Source: Ampelomyces quisqualis
Lineage: Eukaryota; Ascomycota; Dothideomycetes; Pleosporales; Phaeosphaeriaceae
Direction of reading: 5' to 3'
Assembly: GCA_018398575.1 (NCBI GenBank)
Contig: JAGTXZ010000024.1
Coordinates: 62,001-126,000 of the forward strand
Length of the DNA: 64,000 bases
Each line of letters opens with the position of its first letter. Positions within the stretch are counted from its first letter, which is position 1. The notes under the pieces are model-generated. The model did not search any database. It worked only from the letters and a program-made list of their open reading frames with translations, and was not told where the DNA came from. Both the position numbers and the translations under genes were made by a program. This document shows positions 41,472 through 52,348 of the stretch, one piece after another.

Positions 41472-44177
41472 CTACGTGTACACACTCTCTGTGAACGAGT
41501 TGACCTGCAACCCTCGTTCCGCCAACTCGGCATTCTCCAAGAATTTCAATTGCATCCACACAAGATGTCCCTTGACGCGATCCAGCTCGGCGCGAATCTC
41601 CGACACCGGCCTCACCTTGTCGTACAAATGTCCTTGCTTGTGGTCCTTGTCGGCCTTGGGATTTGGCGTGAAACTATCGTAGTCCTCAAATGTCTTGATG
41701 TTGTCATCTGGATCAGCGTGGAACAGCGAGCGGAAGACTTCCGTATTGGTCGTTGCGCGCTCGCACCATTCGTCCCAGAGCTTAGGCGAAAGTGGGTCAG
41801 AAACGAAATCGGCTTCGGGGCCGGGGAGGTGGTCGTTGCAGCTGTGTTCGGACGGTGGTTGCGCGTTGGGGTCGTCGGCGGCATCGAGTGCCTGGGGTGG
41901 TAGAAGGCCGAGATGTTCGCGCCAGAGATTGCTGCGGAGTTCGTGGGCAAGTCGAGCGGCTTTGTAGGGTTTGCCGTCCATTTCGATGTCGACTTCGTCC
42001 CCATCCTGCAGGACGATTGAGAGCTCAGAGTCATGGAAGCCAAGCTGTGATCGGTCGTTGATGTTGGATGAACCACATATAACATACTTGTCATCAACGA
42101 TACATAACTTGGCGTGGATATAGAGCTCTTCCTGAAAAAAGTGTGCCTTTTCTGCCTCTGGCTCACCTTCCCATTCTTCGGTACTTGGCTTCTTTTCGGT
42201 AAGCATTGCATCGTCGGCAATTGAATCGGGATCTAGGATGCCACCCTGATCACCGAGAGCTACATCCTCATGCTGGCCAGCGAATTTATGCCTGAGTTCT
42301 GCGGCTCGCTTCCTAGCTGCCTCTCCCTCTTCCTCCAAGGGTGCCTCAAGTTCTTCGATTTCGGCCTGCTCAAGGTCCATGTAGGTCATTCCAGACTGCT
42401 CTTCGCGCTTCTTGAGTGTAGGGGTGACGTTGATTCGATCGTACGATCGAAGATTGAAGAAGAAGATATGCTTCTCTGGGTCGACATCTTGAGCTCTGAC
42501 ACAACCAAATATGCTGTCATCTCCACGGCAGATACTCTTAAATTGGTAGTCCATAATGGCCCTCGTGCCCGCTGCAGCGTTGTCTCGTAAGTCTCCAGCG
42601 AATCCAGGGATAGCGGGAATAACAATGATGACCTTGAAATTTCGGCCTTCCTTTGCCGCCCGTACTACAGCATCCACTATTGCTGCTCCGATCTGGTTGT
42701 GTACCGGATTGGAATCGTTCTTGGTTGTCGCGGTGATGAAGAACTGATTCTCGATGTAAACGAAATGCTCGGCTTTTCGGATGAGTTCACAGTATGCGTT
42801 TTGAATACTTGACTCGTGTGGTAAGATTCCCATGCTCCAGTCCGCACTACTCCTGACAAGCTGGGCATGCACAGTTCCGCGGTTCTCGAGGTTTTTGGTA
42901 CTGAGCGGTGACTTAGGATGATGTATGTAACCACCGACGGGAAATTTGGGTCTTTGTACTCCGATCAGATCCTCGTCTTCGCCTTCACGGCCCTCCATAG
43001 TCAGCCACTCGTAACGCTCGTCGCGCTTGTACTTGTCACGCTTCATAAAATTCCAGCGCAGGACGAAGTGTTCTGCGATATCATAAACCGCTGGTCCAAT
43101 GAGGCCCATGGCGACATCGTGCCAGGGCATACGGCCATATTGCAGTTTATCGAGTTTATTTGATTTCCAGTCATCAACTCCGTCGAAATCTAGAATCCGA
43201 TTGTTGTTGAAGTCTTGGCCTGGAAAAATGTTGTTCTGGACTCCTGAAGGGTGTACATCTGACAGAGGATGCTGCTTCTCGTCCCATCGGCCGTAGCACA
43301 GATCTAGACCACCAATGAAAGCCATGGCATAATCGATTACGATGAACTTCTCGTGATGTGCCCAGTAGAAGGTCATATCTCCGGCATTCTCGAAAACGTT
43401 GTGATCTGGATGTCTCATGACCTTGATATTGCCGTAGCCGGGCTCATCTTCCTTGAACATGTTCATTAGTGCCTTTTTGGTGTGCTGACTGTTGCAGGTT
43501 AGGGCGGCCGTGACCTTCACAGGGGTTAGCCAGAACGCAGAAGATACAATTATATACTGACCTCCTTATACACCGAGACGTAGATCTTCACACCAGCCTG
43601 AGCTCGACGCTTGAGAATCTGATCCAAACGGAACTTCTGGTTGTAGAAGGGAGGCCTTTTCAAGAACTAGGAACTGTAAGCTTGTGATGGAGGTTCAAGG
43701 GGATCAGGCTGACCAGCTCGGGTGATAGCCACCAGTCAGCGATGTAGATTGTCTCCTTTGCTTGCTCCAGGGCTTCTGCGACTGCCTGTTTTGTGTTAGG
43801 CTGTGGCAGTCTAGTCAAGGGCGTAGCACTCTTACCCAGAAGTAATCCCTTCCATCGACATACCACTTCACCAAGTTGTTGTCTCTTTCCGGTGCAAATG
43901 AATTGAAACGGTGATTATCGGCAATTCGACTCCGCTTGTCATCGGTTGCCTGCTCGTGCTCCTCGTCATGGCGATGGTTGGAGTTGAAGATGTTGGTGAA
44001 TTTTCCGGCTTTGTGTTTGGCATGTACGACCTTGATCATAGGCTTCTCAAGCTTGGTACTGGCCAATTTGCTCTGCAACTCTTCGATCTTTTCGCTGGCC
44101 TTGTGGTTGAATGGATGGAACAGCTTCTCTTTCAGCCCACGCTTCCCCGCCCCTCCATCGGTTTGGCCATCAGACAT
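41472..44177 (-). CDS. Phospholipase D (two HKD motifs, no PX/PH)
   Basis: Four exons (43836-44177, 43714-43785, 43562-43666, 41472-43514), all in phase 0, give 853 aa. The enzyme hydrolyses phosphatidylcholine to phosphatidic acid and choline. HKD motif 1 is AHHEKFIVIDYAMAFIGGLD (about residue 227); motif 2 is YIHAKLCIVDDKYVICGSSN (about 640-660). Between them lie ADWSMGILPHESSIQNAY and VYIENQFFITATT, also PLD hallmarks. The N-terminus is a basic, Lys-rich helix (GLKEKLFHPFNHKASEKIEE) rather than PX-PH domains, so it is the shorter fungal class, not the full Spo14 layout. An acidic insert (EELEAPLEEEGEAARKR) interrupts the second half. Cytosolic or membrane-peripheral. Confidence 0.94.
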
Positions 44178-45298
44178 GATGGGCCGTGCACGTGCAGATC
44201 GCGTTCTTCAGCCCGCGACAGCGACAAGAATAGTTGAGGCTGAAAAAGAGGCGGCGCAAGGGAGTCTCCGCGGTGTTAGACACCGTCTTGTATGGCGGGG
44301 AGGATACTGTAAAACCTGTATTCACTCTATGGTACCTGACGCAAGGTTGCGCGGTGCCGGATGCCGGATAGGCTTGGTTAGTGACGTAAGGGCAGCCTCT
44401 TACGGGCAGGTACCGCAACCATTGCACCAAACTGCTCTCACTATAGAACTCAGCTATGCTAATGCAGTTAATGGAATGACTTTTCTGGCTCCCGCCTGCA
44501 GAGCTAATTCGAAAGTCTGCCTACCTGTGCGATCGCGTGAGCAAATCCGATACAGCCTCTCGCACGCGGGGCCGCATCGTGTTTGTGAAGGCGCCAGCTT
44601 TGGGTGTCGAGTACGCAGTACAAGTTGTATACATGCTGGGATGCCCGCAGTAGCCGAGACTACAGCCTTTGTGATCTAATTCAAGCTCATGCGGGCTCCA
44701 AATCTCTTGCGATGCTTTGCTTAACACTGGACGCAAGAGCACCATTTCTCATAGCCATTAGGCACGATCCAGCATATCGGCTAACGCCGGAAAGAAAGCT
44801 TAGCGCAGTCTTAGCGGCGATCCAGCGGACAACCAGTGCTGTCACTACGGCACGTGGGCACCAGACCTAGGTGGTACGGAGTAGATAGTGCACCCTGTCT
44901 ACCCTCACAATATAAGCTAACGTTCTGTTAGAAATTACAGTGAACTAAATTTGTCTAGGTTGGCTTGAGCGATCGCGAATTATTGCTGGACCTGGTGACG
45001 GCCGAAGAGCTTTCAAAACATACTGATATACATGCGCAGCAAAGTGCTTGCTGAAGCTCCAATCACGCCAGCACTTTTTTTTTGAGATAACATCCCATGG
45101 ACTGGCGAAGTTCTGCCCAAATCGTCTTGCCCCATATGTCTTGCCATGCCTTCGTAATAAAAGATAGACTGATCACACCGTGAAGTGTGGTAGCTATCGA
45201 GTTCGCCGACTCGAGAAGCACAATTGAACAGTGGTCGAAGACCCCGAACACTTTGAAAAGCCGCCCGGGCTGGAGTGGGGGTCGAGGTTTGCTGATAG
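44178..45298. other. 1.1-kb gene-free stretch, PLD promoter / GH43 3' side
   Basis: Between two minus-strand genes. It should contain the PLD promoter near 44178-44500 and the GH43 3' UTR. The longest frames (for example 44604-44870 plus) have no domain signature. No repeat found. Confidence 0.45.
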
Positions 45299-46548
45299 TT
45301 ACGTGTGGATATCAGCCACCAGCACAGGCCAGCCATCTACCCACTCGAGGTAATTGAAGCCAAAGAAGAATTCCTCAGCTCCATACCCGACGCTCGGTCG
45401 AACTCCCTTGTCAGCATCCGTTGGTCCTCTAATCTAGCTTGTCAAAACTCACCATAGTGATAATACATCACCGTCTTTTCCGTCTTAGGATCAAGCATGA
45501 CTCCTTGGCCACCGGGTGCATATACATCCCCATGACTCGCGAGAATAGTTGTGCCCCCATTCTCCGTCAGACAGCTCTTGCCTTCCTTGTCGAAATACGG
45601 TCCGGTGATCTTCTCCGCCCGACAGACAGCAACATGATACTCATCGCCAGGCGGTACGAGCTCACGCTCTAGTCGGCAGCACTGGCCCACACTGAAGAAG
45701 ATGTAATAAAACTTCTCGTTTTTGAACGTCACTGCACCTTCTTGAACCGCGAAGTTTGCAGTAGTATTGCTGATGATATTGTTAATGTCGACTTCCCTCC
45801 CGCCCCAGGAGACGAGCTGTTCATAGCTGTCCATTTCGATCTGTTGGATGCCAGTCCAGTAGCTGCCAAAAGTGAAGTAGCTTGGCTGGTCTGGAGAATC
45901 CTGATAGACGTACGGATCGATGAGATTGTAATGCGCACTTTGGGGTAGCCCGATGGCGCCGTGGTCAGTCCAGGTGCCGGGCTCGAGGGAATGGGATGTC
46001 GCGACACCGATTTCCGAGTGCTGGGAGCCGATGAATGAGACAGAATAGTGGCAATAGTAAGTCTTGTAGCGCTTCGTAATGGAAGGCGCCTAGTACATGT
46101 TAGTGATTGTGTTGCCTTGTGAAGATAAGAGAGATCATTATACCCAGATGTCCTGGTCGTCACGTAGATGGATGCGCGTTCCGTTGTGTAGTAAGGCGCC
46201 CCTATATGTCCATGGTCCCTCGAGTAAGCGCGCCGTGGCCACTGCGATGTTGCCACTGGTGGTAAAACGCCAGTAGATCTCGTCTTCGTACACAATACTT
46301 GGATCGTGTACCCACGAGCAGTTTCCGTGACACGGTTGCGGGTCAGGATAGAGCCCAGAAGCTACTGGAGGCGGGGCATAGCCCTGCGGCGTTGGAGCGC
46401 CTTGTGCGACCGGAGCTGCGTGAGCAAAGTAGCCAAGGTGGGTGATCAGCGGGAGGAAAGTAGCGCTCGTTATGAGTAGAGAAGTGAAAATCGCAGTGAA
46501 AAATTTAGCGACGGTCGAATCCTGGAAAGGCGTTCCTAGAATCTTCAT
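45299..46548 (-). CDS. GH43 arabinanase-like glycoside hydrolase
   Basis: Three exons (46144-46548, 45453-46089, 45299-45402) give 381 aa. The start MKILGTPFQDSTVAKFF precedes a hydrophobic segment (FFTAIFTSLLITSATFLPLI) that acts as a signal peptide or anchor, so it enters the secretory path. GH43 five-bladed propeller signs are visible: the catalytic base Asp in WVHDPSIVYEDEIYW, the pKa-tuning Asp in LIDPYVYQD and the acid Glu in VQEGAVTF. ARLLEGPWTYRGALLHNGT and GHP-like HGDVYAPGGQGVML fit endo-alpha-1,5-L-arabinanase relatives, which cut the arabinan side chains of pectin. The last intron (45403-45452) is resolved by phase (acceptor GGGAG) to give YYHYVRPSVGYGAEEFFFG. Arabinan specificity is inferred. 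Confidence 0.84.
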
Positions 46549-47705
46549 CTTGAAGATGTGCTTTCTAAGGTTTCGAAAGCTTCGTCGACATGCGACGAGC
46601 GGAACAACATCTATCGGGAAGAGGGGAAGTCGACCAGGGGATACGCTTCGGGTGACGTCTAGCATGCAACTTGAAAACCGATAGTGACGCCTCGTGTCGA
46701 AAGCGTTCGAAGCTGTGATGTTGGTATGGAAGACAACCTGGCGGATTGTATTGACATAAGACAGCACAGACAAGGGTCAATATATGAGATTGAGGACCCA
46801 TCTCGGTATGACCCTACGGTGAAGAGCCCATCGTGAGTCCAGAGGGGGTAGGCCAAGTACCGTCATGGCACGGGCTTTCACTAGATCACTTCGTACACGA
46901 ACGCCCCAAAGAGTTTTAGAGATACTGTTGGCTGTTAGTCGAAGGAAAAAGCCTTCCAGTCAAAATAAGAAATGTATCACTCATCTGGCGGTGAACGGTT
47001 TTGAGGTGGCCCCAAACAGTCTTTACCGCTCTCCTGGTATCTTAGGGATCCACGATCCTTCCCATTAAGAAAAGTTACTGACCTCTTCGGACTCTGCTAG
47101 CAGCCGGCCGCCAGTATGTCCGCCTCATACTAACTACTGACGAGAAGTACCGCATTTTTTCTGATGAGCGTGCATGCATGAAAACTTTCTCTTTCCGGTG
47201 ACACATGATGTCAGTTCATCTCAGCAATGCGACTGGGGTGTATTCACACATTGGTGTCATGTGCTTGGAACTGTGTGGTGGGACGTTGCGCCGCACACTG
47301 CCGAGGATTGAGCTGAATGTAGGCGGTCTTCAGCGACGCATTGACAGTTCTTCTAGCAAAATTGTAATGAGTATATGCCTCGAAACTGATTAGGCAACTG
47401 GTACTTCCCACCACCTTTAGCAGTCGGTTGTAAGGTATTGGGGTACTAGTCTTAGTCCATCGGTCGCCTATACCAGTGAGGTGGGCGCAACGTGGCCATG
47501 TCCTCAACATCACTATCATGTCACACGGCGCCAGATTGCCCAGCAACAGTTGTTGCATCGAAAGGGTTTGTTGGCAATCCGTAAAAGACATAGTGTGTAT
47601 CTGCATTGAGCTTTGTCTTGTTGGCGTGGTTGTACAAATCAGCAACGACCATGTCATGTACTGTATCACCTTCCCTATCAACGCATGTCGTCATTACTTC
47701 TGCAT
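46549..47705. other. 1.2-kb gene-free stretch, GH43 promoter / SDR 3' side
   Basis: Between two minus-strand genes. Only short overlapping ORFs on both strands; no supported gene, repeat or RNA. Confidence 0.45.
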
Positions 47706-48662
47706 CTATTTCGGTGGCTGGTAGCCATCGACATCGGTACTGTTGCTCCACTTCTCGAATTTTCCGACGCTCTCCTTGTAGGCCTCGAGCTTCTTGTTGA
47801 TGTTCGTATACGCATCCGTACCAACGACACATCGCATCGGAGGATCGTCCATGACTGCCAGATCGTAGAAAATCTTTGCAGCCTTTGCAGGATCACCTGC
47901 CTGGGTACCATGGCGAGAACCCATTGCCTTTTTAGCATTGATATGATCATATGCCGGGTGATCAATCTCGCCAAAATCCATGGATCTTCCGGCCCAATCT
48001 GTGCGGAAGCCTCCCGGTTCGATACATGTGAACTTGATACCCCACTCCGGCTTCACCTCTTTCGATATGGCTTCAGTGAAGCCCTCCACAGCCCATTTGC
48101 TGGCACAGTAGACACTGAAGGTCGGAACACCTGACCGTTTTAGCCAGGGCCACTGTAGGAGGCAGGGGAAATGACCCACCGATTTGGCCGCCTATCGAAG
48201 TCACTTGCTGAATAACGCCACCGGTCTTGAGGTCGCGCATTGTTTCCATAGCTTTCCTTGTCACGTCAAGCAAGCCAAAGAAGTTGATCTCCATTTGTTG
48301 CCGGATCTGATTCTCTGATAGTGTCTCAAACGGACCGCTGAGCCCATATCTAATTACCGGTCGCACTAGTTAGCATAAATGAGGTCTCAGACAAGGACAG
48401 AATCGTACCCCGCATTATTAACAACGACATCGACGCGCTTGAACTTGTTTACTGCAGTTTCAAAAGCCTTGTCAATAGAGTCTTTCTTAGTAACATCGAG
48501 GTCGACAAGGAGGCTGTTGGAATCGTTGGCATCTGGAAATGATAACTTGGAGCTGTTCCGTGCGGTGGCAACGACGTAATCTCCCTTCTGTAGGACAACT
48601 TTAACAAGTTCCTCGCCGAAGCCGGTAGAGGTACCTGTGATGAGAAAGACTCGTGGTGCCAT
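47706..48662 (-). CDS. Short-chain dehydrogenase/reductase
   Basis: Three exons (48409-48662, 48180-48349, 47706-48130) give 282 aa. The cofactor motif TGTSTGFG (residues 9-16) in MAPRVFLITGTSTGFGEELV, NNAGYGLSG, the catalytic Ser in QVTSIGGQIGG and the YxxxK in YCASKWAVEGF define a classical SDR. The tail (CIEPGGFRTDWAGRS, PMRCVVGTDAYTNINKKLEA) matches the broad group of fungal NAD(P)-dependent SDRs annotated as oxidoreductases of unknown substrate. No targeting signal is seen. Divergent from MCM3 (593 bp). Confidence 0.92.
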
Positions 48663-49255
48663 GGTAAGTCTGAGGGGACAGCTCGTCTATTCGCAAAAGA
48701 GTTGTTGGTCTGGAGCTGTCTGCGGCAGATATGGCCCTTTTTATACGCCCCTGGGTGGACTCATGGTTTCGCATACGTCAACCGACGTCAGAGCAGACAG
48801 CGGTGGTGACGTCGCTCGGATGTAGCAAAACGTAGCAAAACGTAGAAAACGCCGTTGTCGACCCCGTCGTCAAACCAGGCCTGTTATGTTTGGCAAATAT
48901 TTCCCAAGGTGCAGCTCATACAAGGTGACCAAATGTCAAGCAGAACGCCACCGATAGATGTACCTGCTAGGCCGGAAGAGGAGATGTAATTGAGACGGGA
49001 TGGAAAGCTTGGCCAAGAAAACGCGTGGTCTGAATGCGGTCTAGCGCAGCGCGACTGCCAATTTACGCGCTTCGCTCCTTCCAACCCCCGTCGAGCCCCT
49101 CTATCACGATAGCGACACAGCATCAGCCGCACATCCCCCCGAGATACCCACCGCTCCTGTGCGACCGATTTTTCGTCGCATTCACAGATTTCTGCAGGAA
49201 ATCGCTGTTGACGAAGACGCCCCCAGCACATAGTGAATAGTTCATAGCCCACAAC
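48663..49255. promoter_or_regulatory. Divergent promoter SDR / MCM3 with ACGCGT box
   Basis: 593 bp between start codons. ACGCGT at 49021-49026, 235 bp before the MCM3 ATG, with a related TTACGCGC at about 49063. This hexamer is the MluI cell-cycle box recognised by MBF and is expected at MCM genes. Tandem AAAACGTAG repeats at 48827-48848 are also visible. Confidence 0.45.
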
Positions 49256-51972
49256 ATGACCGAGGTGATCAGAGATGAGGATTTGCGCAGGCGCGTCAGG
49301 CTTGCGCAAGAATTTCTTGACCCAGGTAGGACTTGCTTGTTCAGTCGTGATGGATTCAGTCGCTGATCCATGCGTAGATGATCTAGTCAAGCGCAGCTAC
49401 CGGCCGGACATTCTGGTGATGTTGAATCGAGGACTACGGAGACTCACAGTACGTCCCGCCCCATTACGACCTACATACGCATGCTTACGTCTCTCAGGTC
49501 AGCTTAGACGAGATCAGGTCCCACAACCGCGAACTCGCAGACGGCCTATTGAATGAGCCATTCGACTTTGTGGAAGCCTTCGACCGCGCCCTCAAGGACG
49601 TCGTAAAGACATTCACCGACCGACCCAAATCGGAGACGGCCGACGACGTGATATACTATTGCGCATACATTGGCAGTTTCGGCGAGTTTTCTGTCAACCC
49701 GCGAACTCTCAGCTCTAACCAGCTGAACCACATGGTGTCATTGGAGGGCATCGTGACCAAAACATCACTCGTGCGACCAAAGGTCGTCAAGAGCGTGCAC
49801 TACAACGAAAACCAGCGAAAGTTCCACTATCGTGAGTATCGGGACCAAACGATGACGACAGGTGCTGCGAGCTCGAGCGTCTACCCGACAGACGATGGAG
49901 AGGGCAACCCGCTTGTCACGGAGTACGGATACTGTGTGTACCGCGACCACCAGACCATTTCAATCCAGGAAATGCCTGAACGTGCACCTGCTGGTCAGCT
50001 GCCTCGTTCAGTTGATGTCATTATGGACGACGACCTCGTAGATCGAGTGAAGCCGGGAGACAGGATACAGCTTGTGGGAATATACCGATCACTCGGTAAC
50101 CGCAATGCTGGATCAGGTAGCTCGACATTCCGGACTCTGATACTGGCCAATAACGTCATCTTGCTCTCCTCCAAGTCGGGCGGAGGCATTGCACAGGTCA
50201 GCATCACAGACACAGACATTCGCAACATCAACAAGGTTGCCAAGAATAAGCGCGTCTTCGAAATGCTCTCCCAGTCATTGGCACCATCCATTTACGGCCA
50301 CGATTACATCAAGAAAGCTATTCTACTTCTGCTGCTCGGCGGACAGGAGAAGAATCTTGATAATGGTACTCATCTGAGAGGAGACATCAATATTCTCATG
50401 GTCGGTGACCCCTCGACAGCCAAGTCGCAGCTTCTTCGCTTTGTCTTGAACACCGCTCCTCTGGCTATCGCTACAACAGGTCGTGGGTCGTCTGGTGTCG
50501 GTCTTACGGCAGCTGTAACTCAAGACAAGGAGACTGGAGAACGACGCCTCGAAGCCGGCGCCATGGTTCTCGCTGATCGCGGCGTGGTCTGTATTGATGA
50601 ATTCGACAAGATGTCTGACGTCGACCGCGTTGCTATTCACGAAGTCATGGAGCAGCAGACTGTGACCATCGCGAAAGCAGGAATCCACACATCTCTCAAT
50701 GCCCGATGTAGTGTCATTGCGGCGGCCAATCCCATTTTCGGTCAATACGACATTCACAAGGATCCGCATCGCAACATTGCCCTGCCGGACTCACTTCTTT
50801 CTCGTTTTGATCTTCTCTTCGTTGTCACGGATGACATTGAAGATGCGAGAGATAGGCAAATTTCGGAGCATGTTCTGCGCATGCACCGATATCGCCAACC
50901 CGGCACAGAAGAAGGCGCACCTGTCCGCGAGGATGGCGCTCAATTGCTCGGAGTTGGCCTCGAGACTGACACGGATGCCAACCGCCCGACAGAAGTGTAC
51001 GAGAAGTTCAATCCCATGTTACATTCTGGCGTCACTATTACGGTTGGCCGAGGTGCCAACCGGAGAACCGAAGTCCTAAGCATCCCCTTCATCAAGAAGT
51101 ACATTCAGTACGCCAAGCGTGCTAAGCCCATCCTTACCAAAGGCGCGGCGGATCACATTGTTGCGACCTACTCTGCGTTGCGAAACGACGAGCTTGACTC
51201 TGGCACGCGCCGCACCTCTCCCATCACCGCTCGTACGCTTGAGACACTCATCCGTCTCTCAACGGCACATGCAAAGGCGCGACTGTCGCCAAGGGTCGAG
51301 CAAAAAGATGCGGACATTGCAGAACAGATTCTGCGGTTCGCCTTGTTCAAGGAAGTTGTTCAGGACGACCGCCGCAAGAGAAGGCGGACGGCTCGCGACC
51401 CTGACGCCATGTCCACTGATGGGGAATCCAGTGATGATGACAACGGTGACGAAGCAGAAACTACGCAACCCCGCCGCACTGGCGGGCGTTCAACGCGGAG
51501 TGGTCAGACAGGCGCCGCACAGACTCCAGCAGCAGCAGCAGCAGACGACGAGGAGGCTGAAGATGACGATGCGGACCTCTACAACGTCACGCCAAAGACG
51601 CAGCGCACGACCCAGAGGACGAGTGGGCGTACGCAGTCCTCCCACGCAGGTGCATCGTCGTCCCAAGTCAGCGCCGCGTCGTCACGGCCCGAGTCCCAAC
51701 TTCCGGCTACACAGTCGGAGTCGCAAAATTCTCAGGGCATCACACCAGCACGTCTGCAAGTCTTCCAGACGGCTCTTGGACAGCTCATCGACGGTCCACT
51801 CTTCGCCAACGATGCAGCAGATGTCGAGCCGCTTGTTGCTGCTGTCAATGCCAGATTGGGCAGCGGTGCTGGTCGGCAAGCGTTCGAGGACGATGAGGCG
51901 GAGCATGCACTTGAGGCGCTTAGCGAGCGCAACAAGATTATGTACTCTGGTGGGATCGTGTACAAGATCTAG
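49256..51972 (+). CDS. MCM3: DNA replication licensing factor Mcm3
   Basis: Three exons (49256-49325, 49378-49448, 49498-51972) give 871 aa. MCM order: N-terminal A/B subdomains (SLEGIVTKTSLVRPKVVKSV), then the AAA+ core with Walker A GDPSTAKSQLL (about 350), presensor region TTGRGSSGVGLTAAVT, Walker B CIDEFDKM (about 412), sensor 1 AANPIFGQYD and the arginine finger in LPDSLLSRFDLLFV. The IRSHNRELADGLLNEPFDF start and QISEHVLRMHRYR are Mcm3-specific. A long acidic/Ser-rich region (51360-51740) precedes a conserved C-terminal helical domain (RLQVFQTALGQLIDGPLFAN). It is a subunit of the Mcm2-7 helicase loaded at origins in G1. Confidence 0.96.
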
Positions 51973-52348
51973 ACACGAGACGATGGATGTGTTGGTGGGA
52001 CGAGTCACGAGTTGATGCACGAGTATGATGGCGGGATGGAATACTAGACAGCCAATGCGATGCATTATACCAGGGTGTACTTTTGAAGTTTTGTTGACGA
52101 AGTGGCTCCTGATGGTTTGGGAGTGAATGTGGTGGGGCCCTCCAGGTCAGGTGAGCACGCACTTTCTGAGCTTGCACAAGTGGGGCCCCGCTATCGCGCT
52201 AGAGCACGCGAGCTGCGAGGAGGCCCGCTCAGCTGGCGCATTGCCAAACACCCACAACCGCACTCGAAAACAGATCAGAGACCAAGCGTAGATTGCATCG
52301 CCGGATCTTTGCGCATACAGCAGCGTGCGAGGTGGCCACAGCATCAAC
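51973..52348. other. Intergenic MCM3 / RBM26-like
   Basis: 376 bp between tandem genes, holding the MCM3 3' UTR and the next promoter. No other feature. Confidence 0.5.
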
